A model generated the notes under the pieces. It was not told the origin of the DNA, searched no databases, and saw nothing but the letters and a program-made list of their open reading frames with translations. DNA of 35,186 bases from Gammaproteobacteria bacterium. GTDB lineage: Bacteria; Pseudomonadota; Gammaproteobacteria; Chromatiales; Chromatiaceae. Shown here in pieces: positions 16,172-26,000 of this stretch (the first letter of the stretch is position 1; every line of letters begins with the position of its first letter). A program made the translations under genes and the position numbers. The stretch covers positions 1 to 35,186 of the forward strand of contig JAABSM010000039.1 in assembly GCA_011390365.1 (NCBI GenBank). Reading direction: 5' to 3'.

Positions 16172-17764
16172 TCATTGGATGCCCAACGCCTCGGTGGACT
16201 CGGCCGGCTTGCCGGGGCGGTGGATCAGCTTTCCGTTGACGATGTTGAGCGCGCGTGAGCGCTCCTCTTCCTGATGCCGGTCCTTGAACAACACGAACTC
16301 GCCGTTTTGCAGTTCGGCGATATAGATGACGGGATCCGCCAACTCCCCGTCGTCGCCAAACCGCCAATCGCCAACCGCACCCTGTTTCGCCGCCATGTGT
16401 CGCAGGGTGGTGGCGATACTGCTGGGTACCGTGGAGCGGGCCTCTTGCTGCATCGTGTAGGCAAGGAGCTTGATCACATCATAGCCCTGGGCCGCGCGGA
16501 TGGCTGGGAGGTAGCCATATTGCTGGCGAAATTTCTCCACGAACGCGGCATTCTCCGGGCTTTTCGAAAATGGGTTGTAGATGGTCGGAACCACGATGCC
16601 GGTTCCGGCCTCCCCCACCGAGGCGGCAAAGGCATTCGAATCCAGGGCGTCGCTGCCGAGGATGGGGGCATCGAGCCCCATGCCCCGCAAACGGTGGACC
16701 AGCCTTGTCGCGGGGCCCACGAAGGTGCTCAGAAACACCGCGTCGATACCCTTTTCCAGCATCTCGGCGCCGATATCGGCGAAGTTGGTGCGCGTTTCGA
16801 AAAAGGACTTTTCATAGACGATGGTCATGCCCTGGCCGACCGCGAAATCCCGAAACGCATAGGCCATCTCTTCGTTGTAATTGTCACGACTGTAGAGCAC
16901 GGCGATCCGCTTGTAGCCGCGACTCACGGCGTACGTCGCAAGCCCCCGCGCCAGCGCCTCGCTGTTGGGAACCAGTCGAAAGGTATAACGGCTGCCATGG
17001 CGGATGACGTTTCGCATCACCGACGATACGGTGATGTAGACGATATTGGCGCTTTCATAAACGGGAACAACGGGGACGGTATTAACCGAGAACTGGCGTC
17101 CGATGACAACCCGCACGTCAAGATCCGCCGCCATCTCTTTGGCGATGGAGCGGGACTGGTCCAGATCACCGTCGGTCTCTTCGATGCGCAGGCGAATCTT
17201 TCTTCCCAGCACCCCCTGGTCGTTGTTGACCTCCTCCACCGCCAGCTTCAGGCCATCCAGAAAGGGCTCCTTGCCCGCGTAGCCGGAATCGACCACGCCG
17301 ATCACCAGGTCATCCTCGATTTCCCGCACCACCTTGATCCAGTCGTCTTCGTCCCGCTGCTCCCCGAATCGCTCCACCAACGGCGCCAGAAGCGCGGGCG
17401 GCTTGCGCATCTTCGTGACCCGATCCTGGCAGTTCTTGACGACGAAGTTGAAGTTCTTGCAGTGCAATCGCAGATCCGGGTATGCGGGTGAATGCAGGAA
17501 GGCCTGGCACCCCTCTTTCTCTCCTGGGAAGATGGCGCACTCCTCGTCTTTTTCCGCGAAGACGCGGCACTCCTCCATCTCCGCCTCAAACCCCGGCTGC
17601 TCCACCACCAGCCCGCAGTTGGCGATGGCATCCTCTTGCTGCGCCAGGGCAAGGCGTTCGTCGGCGGTATCCGAGGGGTCCTGGGCGCAGGCCGCGAGCA
17701 ACAGCGCGACACACCAGGGCAGCGACGCGGCGATGATGCCCGAAGCGGTGATGCGTCTCTTCAT
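16172..17764 (-). CDS. LivJ-like periplasmic binding lipoprotein with a cysteine-rich N-terminal insert
   Basis: A 530-aa type I periplasmic-binding-protein fold protein (branched-chain amino acid receptor family). A lipoprotein signal ends in LLLAAC with the lipidated cysteine at 26. Residues about 45-115 form an extra segment with six cysteines (contexts IANCG, MEECR, EECAI, EGCQA, LHCKN, KNCQD), suggesting disulphides or a metal site. The binding domain begins at VIGVVDSGYAGKEPFLDGLK and includes LAVEEVNNDQGVLGRKIRL, typical of the family. No ABC permease or ATPase genes are nearby, so it is more likely a ligand sensor than an uptake component. Its start overlaps the SPFH gene's end by four bases (ATGA). 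The operon context (SPFH protein, mechanosensitive channel) suggests signalling at the envelope. Confidence 0.85.
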   Translation of the reverse strand: MKRRITASGIIAASLPWCVALLLAACAQDPSDTADERLALAQQEDAIANCGLVVEQPGFEAEMEECRVFAEKDEECAIFPGEKEGCQAFLHSPAYPDLRLHCKNFNFVVKNCQDRVTKMRKPPALLAPLVERFGEQRDEDDWIKVVREIEDDLVIGVVDSGYAGKEPFLDGLKLAVEEVNNDQGVLGRKIRLRIEETDGDLDQSRSIAKEMAADLDVRVVIGRQFSVNTVPVVPVYESANIVYITVSSVMRNVIRHGSRYTFRLVPNSEALARGLATYAVSRGYKRIAVLYSRDNYNEEMAYAFRDFAVGQGMTIVYEKSFFETRTNFADIGAEMLEKGIDAVFLSTFVGPATRLVHRLRGMGLDAPILGSDALDSNAFAASVGEAGTGIVVPTIYNPFSKSPENAAFVEKFRQQYGYLPAIRAAQGYDVIKLLAYTMQQEARSTVPSSIATTLRHMAAKQGAVGDWRFGDDGELADPVIYIAELQNGEFVLFKDRHQEEERSRALNIVNGKLIHRPGKPAESTEALGIQ

Positions 17765-18822
17765 CGCAGGGTAACCGGGGCTTCCGTCGCCGGCGCTGGC
17801 GCTGGCGCGGCGGCAGGCTGGACCTGGGGCTGGAGTTGCGGCGGCGGGTTTTCACCTTCCGGCGGGGCCGCGCCCTGATCTGGCGGGGGCGGCGCGCTCG
17901 GACCTTCCGCCGCCTCTGCGCCGCTACCCTTGTCGGCGGGCGGTTCGCTGTTCCATTGATTCCCCAGGATCACCGGTAATCCCTGTTCGCCCGCGCCGAT
18001 GATGACCACCTTGGCGTTCCGCGACTGAACCAGGCTCTCGGTTGCGTTTACCGCCTGCCACTTGATCAGGGATTCCGAGAGGGTTTCGTTGATGGTTTGC
18101 TGGTAGTCCCGAATACCTCCGGCCTCGATCTTCTTGCGCTTGGCCTCCTCGCCCGCGACCTGCAACTTGAATTCGTACTTTTGCAGGACCTGCTCTTCCA
18201 CCAGCTTCTCTTCGATGGCGTTACGCACCAGGTCGGGGAGGTGGACCTCGCGGATGATGATATCGTCGACGTTGACGTACTTGCGGCTGGCCTCGTCAAT
18301 GGCGATGCGCAGGATACGGTTCAGCACCCCCTCCTTGTTGGTGTAGACATCCTCGGGGTTCAACTGACCGATATTCTTTCTCAGCACCGACTCGATCTGC
18401 GGGACGATGATCTTTTCCACATAGTCGGGGCCGACGTGCTTGTGCAGCAGGCCGACCATGTCGTATTCGGGCTTGAAGCGAATCGCCAGCTTCAGGGTAA
18501 TCGGCAGACCCTTGTTGGTCAGCACGATAAGCTCATGATAACGGGTCTGGACACGCACGTTGTAGATGTGCATGGTATTCCAGGGATAGATGACGTGCAG
18601 CTTCTCCGGGAAGATGTAGTTGGTCTCGGTGCCCGTCGTCAGCATTCGGTAGAGCACGCCGGCCTCGCCGGAGCGCACCACGATGAAGATTCGGGAAAAG
18701 AAAAACAGCGCCACGATGATCAGGATCAGGATCGCGACCACGAAGAACGGGGCCTTGTCCTTGAACCAGTAGACGATGCCCCGCTTGCGCTTGCCCGATG
18801 ACTCCGCTGTGTTTTCCGCCAT
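17761..18822 (-). CDS. SPFH/band-7 (prohibitin-like) membrane protein
   Basis: A 353-aa protein: short basic cytoplasmic N-terminus, one membrane helix (about residues 25-45, FVVAILILIIVALFFFSRI), then the SPFH domain from VVRSGEAGVLYRM through VEKIIVPQIESVLRKNIGQ. A charged helical segment with EEKLVEEQVLQKYEFKLQVA follows, then a Pro/Ala/Gln-rich tail. SPFH proteins form large rings or cages that define membrane microdomains and chaperone membrane proteases, as HflK/HflC do for FtsH. The start lies six bases after the stop of the caspase-like gene, and the end overlaps the lipoprotein gene, so expression is tightly coupled. It is likely the scaffold for its operon partners, including the channel. 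Confidence 0.9.
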   Translation of the reverse strand: MAENTAESSGKRKRGIVYWFKDKAPFFVVAILILIIVALFFFSRIFIVVRSGEAGVLYRMLTTGTETNYIFPEKLHVIYPWNTMHIYNVRVQTRYHELIVLTNKGLPITLKLAIRFKPEYDMVGLLHKHVGPDYVEKIIVPQIESVLRKNIGQLNPEDVYTNKEGVLNRILRIAIDEASRKYVNVDDIIIREVHLPDLVRNAIEEKLVEEQVLQKYEFKLQVAGEEAKRKKIEAGGIRDYQQTINETLSESLIKWQAVNATESLVQSRNAKVVIIGAGEQGLPVILGNQWNSEPPADKGSGAEAAEGPSAPPPPDQGAAPPEGENPPPQLQPQVQPAAAPAPAPATEAPVTLR

Positions 18823-18828
18823 GCCCCG

Positions 18829-21800
18829 CTATTCCCCGCTGTCGCTGTTATTCGTTGTCGCGCCGTCTCCGGGAGCCGCCGTCGCCTGCTCCCCTTGCTG
18901 CTCCCCTTGCTGCTCCCCTTCCAGCACCTCTTCCACCGCGCCGCCCTCCGACGCGCTTGCCTGCGCCACGACCCGGGTCGCCGGAGTAACCAGAGGAAAA
19001 TCGGAGAAAGTCGGCGGGTGGGCGAGGCGCGGGGTCTGGCGACCGCCCGTGGCATCGGCCACCCGCGCCGACAACAGCTCGCCGAGCTCAAGCAGGGTCA
19101 GATACTCCCCCTCATCCGCCTCCTCCGGGGCCTTCAACGCGTCGAGCAAGGTCTCGGTAAAAACGCTCAGACCGCTCTCCGGGGCGATCTCGGATACCTG
19201 CGTCCCCACCGCCGCGGCGAAGACATTAACGCCATTGATCGACTGGGCCAAGCCGTTCGCGAAGCCCTCCACATCCGCCGCGCGCAGCCCCTCAAGCGCC
19301 TCGCCGTTAGCCGGCAGGTGGGCGGTATCGAGCATCACCACCACTTTTCCCATGGGCTTTGTCAGCGCCTCCTCAAAGACCGCGGCGCTCAAGGTCCCGG
19401 TATCGACCGGAAAGAACTGGTAGGCGTCGATAGCGGGGCCGGCCCGGCGCGCGGCATGGCCGCACAAGAGCACCATCGCCAGATCCTGGGCCTGGGCCTG
19501 CGCCAGCCACTGCAGGCCGTCGACGACTTCTTCGCCACTGGCATTAATCAGAAGCTTCGTCTCGACCTTGTCCGCGGGGCTATGGCCAGGCAGTCTTTCC
19601 GCCAGCGCGCGCGCGCTCGCCGCGCATTCGGGGAGATCCCGCAACCCCTCATGGGCGGCGTAATCCTCCATGCCGACGGCAAGCAGGTAGAGGGTCGAGG
19701 GCGTGGGCGGGGCCGCCTCACCCCGCCACTGGAGGCGCACCGACTCCGGCGGCGAGGCGCCGTCCTCGGATAGTGCGATCAGGGTCAGCTGAAGATCCCG
19801 GGGCGGCAATTTGACGGTGATGGCGCCCGTCCCCTGTGGTTCCGATTCGAGTTCCCGCTCCAGCCATGGGCGGCCGTCGACAAGGATTTGCAGCCGCTGC
19901 GCGGGTTCGCCGCCGTGGCGGCGCAACCGGTATTTGACCTCGATCTCGGGGGTGGTGAAGGCGTCGCCCGTGCGCGGCTGGTCGATCAGCACTCTGGGCG
20001 GAAAAACGCCGGGGGGCGCCGGCGGCGATGTATCCGGCGGCGCGGACAGGCCCTCGGCGGAGGGCCGCGGGACGGGTTCTTCCGCCTTGTCCATGGCGGC
20101 GAGCAGCTCCGTGAATTGGTCCGGGTGATAGGCCTTCCGCTGAAGGTTGGCGAAGGGGACGAAGTCGGCGGCCTCCATCTCCTTGTTGTTGAGGGCCCAG
20201 CCCGCCAATCCATCGCCGCCCATGGACGCGGCATAGACGCCATCCGGCATCCAGGCGAGCCAGCGCTTGCGATCCGCATGGGGAAAGAGGGCGAAGAGCT
20301 CCCGTCCGTCCTGCATCCTGTACCAACGCAGAGTTCCATCGCTGAACGCCGCCACCGCCACCTTGTCGTTGGCGGCGACATTCACCGCCCAGGCCACACC
20401 CGGCGTTCGGATCCGCCATTGCTCTTCGCCCTTGTCGTCGAAATAGTGGAGCCGAAAGCGGCTGCCCACCAGCACGCCTTGCCGCTGATGGGGAAAGGCG
20501 TAGCTCATCGCCATGTCATTGTTGGTAAGGGCAAGGGGCTGGTCGTTGAGGCGGGGCTCGGCGGAGTTCTTCCAATTGCTCAGTTGCAGGGTTTCGGCGC
20601 TTGTCCGCGGCGGCAGCAGGGTCAGCGGGGGCTCGCGCGGCGCTTCCTCTTCCGTCGCCGGCGCGACCGCCGCCCGCAACGCCGCCTGCGTCTCGGCATC
20701 CAATCCACTGGTTACGGCCAGTCCCTTATCGGACTGGAATCGTTCAATCGCCGCGCGCGTCTCGGTCCCCAACAGATCATCGATGCGCCCTGGGGCATAG
20801 CCCAGATCCGTGAGTATCCGCTGCGCCTCGCGCACCGCCATCTCCGCCGGCTGCCCGGCGGTCTCGGGGCCTTGTGCGGGCGGTTGCGCTGGATCCACCG
20901 CTGACGGATCCGCTGGCGGCAAACCCACTGACGGGGCATCCACAGGGTCCGGGACGGTTTCCGCGACCTCATCCGCCAGCGCCTGGGCCGGCGGCGCCAG
21001 CAGGCGCTCGGCGACGGAAAAGCGCAAGACACCCTGCTGTTCGCCGTTGGAGTAGCCGAACTCCACCACCATCGCGTCGGCGGAGAGGCGCAAGTCATCG
21101 GGAAAGATCGCGTTAAACGCCAGGGTCGGGCGCGGGACCTGGTGGACGAGCTCCCCTTGTCCATCGACGATCCCCCAACTCGGCGTGCTCGCCGCATACA
21201 ACAGCCGCTGGTCATCCAGGGCATCCAGTTGCATCAGGGTATTACGGGCCAGCGGCCAGCTCGCGACCTGCTCACCCTCGCCCCAGCCGACAACGGCGAA
21301 GCGGGCGTCGACCTGAAAACCGCCGCCGCCATAGAGTCGATCCCCCGCCGCCGACCAGGCCGGCGCAAAGAGATCCCCGCCCCCCCCTTTCGCCGCCGCC
21401 GTCCAGTAGGCAAGGGAGAGATCGTCGGCGGACAACACCGCGATGCGGATTTCGTCGGTATAGCCTACCGCGATATATTCTCCATCCGGCGAGAATCGGG
21501 CGGCAAAGGGAAGCCCCTCCGTCTCCTCCAGCTTGACACTGTGGTGGCGCTGCATCTGGCGACGGCTCTCCCGCCACCGGTAGAGGCGGATATAGCCATC
21601 CTGGCTGGTGCTCACCAGGGATTCGCCATCGGGACTGAACTCGACCCAGTAGCTGTCGCCGGCGTAGGTCATGTCGCGCAGCGCCTCGGTCTGGTTATCC
21701 AGGTTCCAGACCCGGATCCCGTTGTTGCCCGCCAGCGAGCCGGCAAGGGCCCCCCCGGGCTGGCTATCCGCCAACCCGGCGCCCTGGGAGAAGTCGAGAT

Positions 21801-22239
21801 GGAGGATCGTGTTGTCAAGGCCGGCGATGCGCGTCACCAGTTCGCCGTTGGCGGGGTCGAAGAGGTAGACCTTGTGGTTGCCGAAGCCGCGATGGTCGCC
21901 CTTGGTCCAGCCCCCGGCGGCGATCAACGAGGCGTCGGGCGAGATCGCGACGGCGAACAGCTTGCCTTCGTTGCCGGGAAGGGAGTAAGGGCGAAAAACC
22001 CGATGCAGGCCGCCTTCCGGCAGACGCCAGAGCCTGGCGCTCTTGTCATCGCTGGCGGTAACCAGCCAGCGCCCCTCACGATCCAGATCCAGGCGATTGA
22101 TCATTCGCGAGTGTTGCGTCGAATCGATGCGCAACTCCGGGACGCCCTGATAGCCAAGGACCGATCCACAAAACAGGACGAGGGCCGCGCCGCCCAGGCG
22201 GCGGGCGCGACGTCGGACAGCGGCGCGAAACGGCGTCAT
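18829..22239 (-). CDS. WD40 / peptidoglycan-binding / caspase-fold protein lacking the catalytic cysteine
   Basis: A 1136-aa exported multidomain protein. A signal-like N-terminus (about residues 10-32, LGGAALVLFCGSVLGYQG) precedes WD40-type repeats, such as LDREGRWLVTASDDKSARLW and FSPDGESLVSTSQDGYIRLY. A PG_binding_1 domain (AQRILTDLGYAPGRIDDLLG onward) is followed by more beta-propeller-like sequence. At about 849 to the end lies a caspase-like (peptidase C14) domain starting TLYLLAVGMEDY. The catalytic His region reads LLCGHAARR (H928). Where active members have DxCHSG the sequence is MLDTAHLP, with alanine 973 in place of cysteine, so it should be proteolytically dead. The ATG at 22239 overlaps the upstream stop by one base (TGATG). 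The Glu/Gln/Gly-rich C-terminus is coded by a 12-bp tandem repeat. It is probably a binding or scaffold protein, perhaps at the cell wall. Confidence 0.85.
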   Translation of the reverse strand: MTPFRAAVRRRARRLGGAALVLFCGSVLGYQGVPELRIDSTQHSRMINRLDLDREGRWLVTASDDKSARLWRLPEGGLHRVFRPYSLPGNEGKLFAVAISPDASLIAAGGWTKGDHRGFGNHKVYLFDPANGELVTRIAGLDNTILHLDFSQGAGLADSQPGGALAGSLAGNNGIRVWNLDNQTEALRDMTYAGDSYWVEFSPDGESLVSTSQDGYIRLYRWRESRRQMQRHHSVKLEETEGLPFAARFSPDGEYIAVGYTDEIRIAVLSADDLSLAYWTAAAKGGGGDLFAPAWSAAGDRLYGGGGFQVDARFAVVGWGEGEQVASWPLARNTLMQLDALDDQRLLYAASTPSWGIVDGQGELVHQVPRPTLAFNAIFPDDLRLSADAMVVEFGYSNGEQQGVLRFSVAERLLAPPAQALADEVAETVPDPVDAPSVGLPPADPSAVDPAQPPAQGPETAGQPAEMAVREAQRILTDLGYAPGRIDDLLGTETRAAIERFQSDKGLAVTSGLDAETQAALRAAVAPATEEEAPREPPLTLLPPRTSAETLQLSNWKNSAEPRLNDQPLALTNNDMAMSYAFPHQRQGVLVGSRFRLHYFDDKGEEQWRIRTPGVAWAVNVAANDKVAVAAFSDGTLRWYRMQDGRELFALFPHADRKRWLAWMPDGVYAASMGGDGLAGWALNNKEMEAADFVPFANLQRKAYHPDQFTELLAAMDKAEEPVPRPSAEGLSAPPDTSPPAPPGVFPPRVLIDQPRTGDAFTTPEIEVKYRLRRHGGEPAQRLQILVDGRPWLERELESEPQGTGAITVKLPPRDLQLTLIALSEDGASPPESVRLQWRGEAAPPTPSTLYLLAVGMEDYAAHEGLRDLPECAASARALAERLPGHSPADKVETKLLINASGEEVVDGLQWLAQAQAQDLAMVLLCGHAARRAGPAIDAYQFFPVDTGTLSAAVFEEALTKPMGKVVVMLDTAHLPANGEALEGLRAADVEGFANGLAQSINGVNVFAAAVGTQVSEIAPESGLSVFTETLLDALKAPEEADEGEYLTLLELGELLSARVADATGGRQTPRLAHPPTFSDFPLVTPATRVVAQASASEGGAVEEVLEGEQQGEQQGEQATAAPGDGATTNNSDSGE
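18886..18921. repeat. 12-bp in-frame tandem repeat, three copies
   Basis: CTGCTCCCCTTG is repeated three times (18886-18897, 18898-18909, 18910-18921, the last with one change). On the minus strand it encodes the EQQGEQQGEQ tail of the caspase-like protein. The unit is a multiple of three, so copy-number change would keep the frame. Confidence 0.9.
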
Positions 22240-22790
22240 CAATCCCCTTTTTGCTCCTTGTTGCGCAGTTCGGAGGCTACCTTCTTGCCCTCTTCGAGTT
22301 GCTCCTCGAAGTACTCCCGCACCGCCTCCGGATCGAAGGTCAGAAAGGTGCCGCCGGATGCGAAGTGCTGCATGAATACCTTGCCCACCGCATAGGTCGC
22401 CGCGCCGTTCAGCATGACCTGGGAGCCGGCGGCGATCGCCTGACCGAAGCCCGGGATGAATTTTCCCAGGCTCGCGGCGACCGTGGGGGCCGCGGCCACC
22501 GGGATCGCCCCGCCCACCAGACTCCCCAGGGCCGAGCGCCCCACATCCCCCTTGAACTCGATATCAAAGACATTGGCCAGACCGTGAAGCATCTTGAGCT
22601 GAACCGCGAAGAGCCCGGCCAGGTCAATCAGGGGTACCGGCACCAGGCCCACCGCCATGGCGCCCAGCGAGTAGTCGCGTATCTTGAGGTTGGCGGCATC
22701 GATGCGCTCCTCCAGGGTAACCGGCCCCAATTCCGGCTGCTCCTGCTGCGCCTCGTGCCCTTCGTTGTCAACTTGCGCCGTATCGTTCAT
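22239..22790 (-). CDS. DUF697/YcjF-like membrane protein (copy 2)
   Basis: A 183-aa paralogue of the protein at 3417-3965. An acidic, Glu/Gln-rich N-terminus precedes hydrophobic segments around GAMAVGLVPVPLIDLAGLF and the glycine-rich GKFIPGFGQAIAAGSQVMLN. The shared signature ATYAVGKVFMQHFASGG and the tail EEQLEEGKKVASEL follow. The ATG at 22790 is preceded by GGGAGA; a GTG at 22796 is in frame but lies within the ribosome-binding spacing. It heads the five-gene minus-strand operon and overlaps the caspase-like gene by one base. Presence of DUF697 proteins in both neighbouring operons is the main sequence link between them. Function unknown. Confidence 0.75.
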   Translation of the reverse strand: MNDTAQVDNEGHEAQQEQPELGPVTLEERIDAANLKIRDYSLGAMAVGLVPVPLIDLAGLFAVQLKMLHGLANVFDIEFKGDVGRSALGSLVGGAIPVAAAPTVAASLGKFIPGFGQAIAAGSQVMLNGAATYAVGKVFMQHFASGGTFLTFDPEAVREYFEEQLEEGKKVASELRNKEQKGD

Positions 22791-22837
22791 CTTCACTCTC
22801 CCGCGTTTTATATATCAGGTGGTTACATTCGATCGCG

Positions 22838-22849
22838 AAGTGATCACTT
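22838..22849. promoter_or_regulatory. 12-bp perfect palindrome between divergent genes
   Basis: AAGTGATCACTT is a perfect palindrome about 48 bp upstream of the DUF697 copy 2 start. An AT-rich TATATAAAA tract (minus strand, about 22806-22814) lies between them and could contain the -10 box. The palindrome may be an operator for the minus-strand operon; no regulator is identified. Confidence 0.35.
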
Positions 22850-23021
22850 AACCGCCTCATACTACCACGAAGCGCTTCGACGACAACACTCCCGGCGCGC
22901 GGATTGTTCCTGGATACCCCTTTTCGGATGGCCTGCAACATTCCGCTCCCGCCTTCCCGCCCGACAAGCGGTGATGGGTCGCAAATCGCCCGCCGCGCGA
23001 TGCAGGGCCAATCCGCTGTAC

Positions 23022-23027
23022 TATACT
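23022..23027 (+). promoter_or_regulatory. Possible -10 box for the 1352-aa membrane protein gene
   Basis: TATACT matches the -10 consensus at five of six positions and lies 37 bp upstream of the start codon. No good -35 sequence is present at the expected distance. Confidence 0.3.
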
Positions 23028-23064
23028 CTCCATTCAAATCGAACTTAGCCGCTGGATACCCCCC

Positions 23065-26000
23065 ATGCCGACTCGTCTCATCGCCCTGCTACTGAGCCTC
23101 CTCTGCACCGCCCTCTCGGCCCGCCCCATTGCGCCGGACGCGATCCCGCCGGACCTGGCGCAATGGCGGGATTGGGTCTTGCACGAACACCCGGATCGCA
23201 ACTGCCCCAGCCTCTACAACCGCGACGAGAGACTCTGCGCCTGGCCATCACGGCTGGCGATGGATCTGGACGAGCAGGGCGGGGCGTTTCTGCAGCAGTG
23301 GCAGGTGGAGCGGGAGGGCTGGGTTCCCCTGCCCGGCGGCGGCGAGATCTGGCCCCAGTCGGTGAAGGTGGGCAACCAGCCGGCCATCGTCACCGAACGG
23401 AACGGCCAACCCGTCGTCCGACTGGAACCGGGCAACCATGTGCTGGAGGGGCTGTATCGCTGGCAACGTCTACCCGATGCCATCCCCGTTCCCGACCGCA
23501 GCGGGCTACTGGAGGTGGCGGTGGATCAGGCGCCATTGATCGCACCGGAGCTGGTAAATGGTCGCCTGCTGTTGCGCGGCGGCGGATCCCGGGAGGAGGC
23601 GCCGGCGGAGGAGAATCGGCTGGAGCTGCGGGTCTTTCGCAAGGTCATTGATGACCACCCGATGCAGTTGATCACCCACATCGAGCTGGACGTGGCGGGA
23701 CGCCCCCGCGAGGCGATCCTCGGCCAGCCGCTGCTCGACGGCTTCATCCCGCTGCGCCTCGACGCCCCCCTGCCGGCGCGGCTGGAGGCGGATGGCGGAC
23801 TAAGGGTACAGCTGCGCCCCGGTCAGTGGCGCATCCAGCTCAGCGCCCGCCACCCGGATCGCGTCACCCTGCTCCAGCTTCCCGAGCAGGCCGAACCCTG
23901 GCCCCGCGAAGAGGTCTGGAGCTTCGAGGCGCGCAACCCGCTACGGCTGGTGGAGATCAAGGAGGTGCGCCAGCTCGATCCCCGCCGCACCGGCCTGCCA
24001 ACGGAGTGGCGGCAACTGCCCGCGTATCACATGACGCCGCAAGAGCGCTTCACCATCGACGTAGTGCGTCGGGGCGATCCCGACCCGGAGGCCAATCGTC
24101 TCAACCTGGAGCGGGAGATGTGGCTCGACTTCGATGGCGGCGGCTATACCCTGCGCGACCGCATCAGCGGCGTGATCACCCGCGACCCGCGTCTCGAAGC
24201 GAGCCCCGAGCTACATCTGGGGCGGGTGGTGATCGATGATCAACCCCGCTTCATCACCCGCGCCGATAATGCAACGGCGGATGGCGTGGAGGCCCGTTAT
24301 GGCGGCATCGAGATGGTCGCCGAGGGCCGCCTGGAGGGGGCCATCGCCGCGCCCCCCGCCAGCGGCTGGCAGAGCGAATTCCAGCAACTGCAAACCACCC
24401 TGCACCTGCCGCCGGGCTGGCGATTGCTCACCGCCGCCGGCGTCGATAATCGCCCCAATACCTGGATCAACGGCTGGACCTTGCTCGACCTGTTTCTGGT
24501 GCTGATCGCGGCGGTGGCGGCGGGCAGGCTGTGGGGCGTCGTCTGGGGCCTGGCGATGCTGGTCGGGCTGGCGCTGATCTGGCACGAACCCAACGCCCCC
24601 CGCTTCATCTGGCTCAACCTGCTCGCCGCCATCGCGCTGCTGCGGGTGCTGCCGACGGGCCGCGCGCGGCGCTGGATCGGCGGCTATCGCAACCTCAGCC
24701 TGCTGGCGCTGGCGTTGCTGATGCTGCCGTTCCTGGTGCAACAGGTGCGCAGCGGGCTCTATCCACAACTGGAGCGGGGAGGCGGCGTCTCCTTCAACCC
24801 CATGCAGCAAGTCACGCAGGGCGGCATGCAGGCGGACATGGCGATGGAGCAGAAGGCCGAGACCCTGCCCATGTCCCGGGCCCCCGCCAAGGTCATACCA
24901 CAGGAGTCAATGGAGCCATCCTACCCGCGCAAGAAGCCATCCCGCTACGACGCCAACGCCGTCATCCAGACCGGTCCCGGCCTGCCCAACTGGAACTGGC
25001 GTCGGGTCAGCCTCAGCTGGAATGGCGCGGTGGATAGCGGCCAACGTCTGCAACTGGTCTACCTCTCCCCCGCCGGGCTGCTCATCTTCAAACTGCAGGG
25101 ATGCCTGCTGGCCCTGCTGTTGGCGGTGCGGCTGCTGGATCGCCCCCTCAAGACCAACGCGACCCCATCCGCCAGCCCGGCGCTGTGGCTGCTGTTGCTG
25201 ATGCCCTTGCTGACGCTCGCCCCGGTTGATCGCGCCCAGGCCGCCGATTACCCCTCGCCGGAGCTGCTCAAGGCCCTGGAGCAGCGCCTCACCGCCCCCG
25301 CCGAGTGCCTGCCCGCCTGCGCCCAGATCCCGAAGATGACGATGACGGCGGGCCAGGATCGCCTCACCCTGGAGCTGGAGATCCATGCCCAGCAGACCAC
25401 CGCCATCCCGCTACCGGTGGATCCGCGCCGCCGGCAACCCATGGAGCTGCTGCTGAACGACCAACACCCGGACGGGCTGGCGCGCCTGAACCAGCAGCTC
25501 TGGCTGCAAACGCCGGAGGGGATCAGCCGCCTGAGCATGACCATCCCGCTGTTCGAGCTTGACCGGCTGGAGATCCCGCTGCCGCTCACCCCCCATCTGG
25601 TGCAATTCAGCGGCGACGGCTGGAAGCTGGAGGGATTGGGTGAGAACGGTGTTCCCGAGGGCCAGATGCAGCTCAATCGCATCGTCGAAAAAAGCGACGC
25701 AAAAGCCGACAAGACCCTGGAGCCGGGCCTGTTGCCCCCCTTCGTGCGGGTCGAACGCAACCTGCGCCTGGGGCTGGAGTGGAGCGTCGAGACCCGGGTG
25801 GTGCGCGTGTCGCCGCCGGATCGCCCCATCCTCCTCGCCATCCCATTATTGCCCGGCGAGTCGGTGCTCAGCGACGGCATGCGGGTGGAAGAGGGCAAGG
25901 TGATGATCAACATGGCAACCCGCCAAAGCCAGGCGAGCTGGCGCTCCAGTCTGGAGCAGACCCCTGAAATCCCGCTCACCGCCCCCCGACGCAGCGAGTG

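Noticed and set aside
16274-17491. Plus-strand open frame opposite the binding lipoprotein
   Set aside because: The minus strand encodes a recognisable LivJ-like protein with a lipobox; this frame has no motif.
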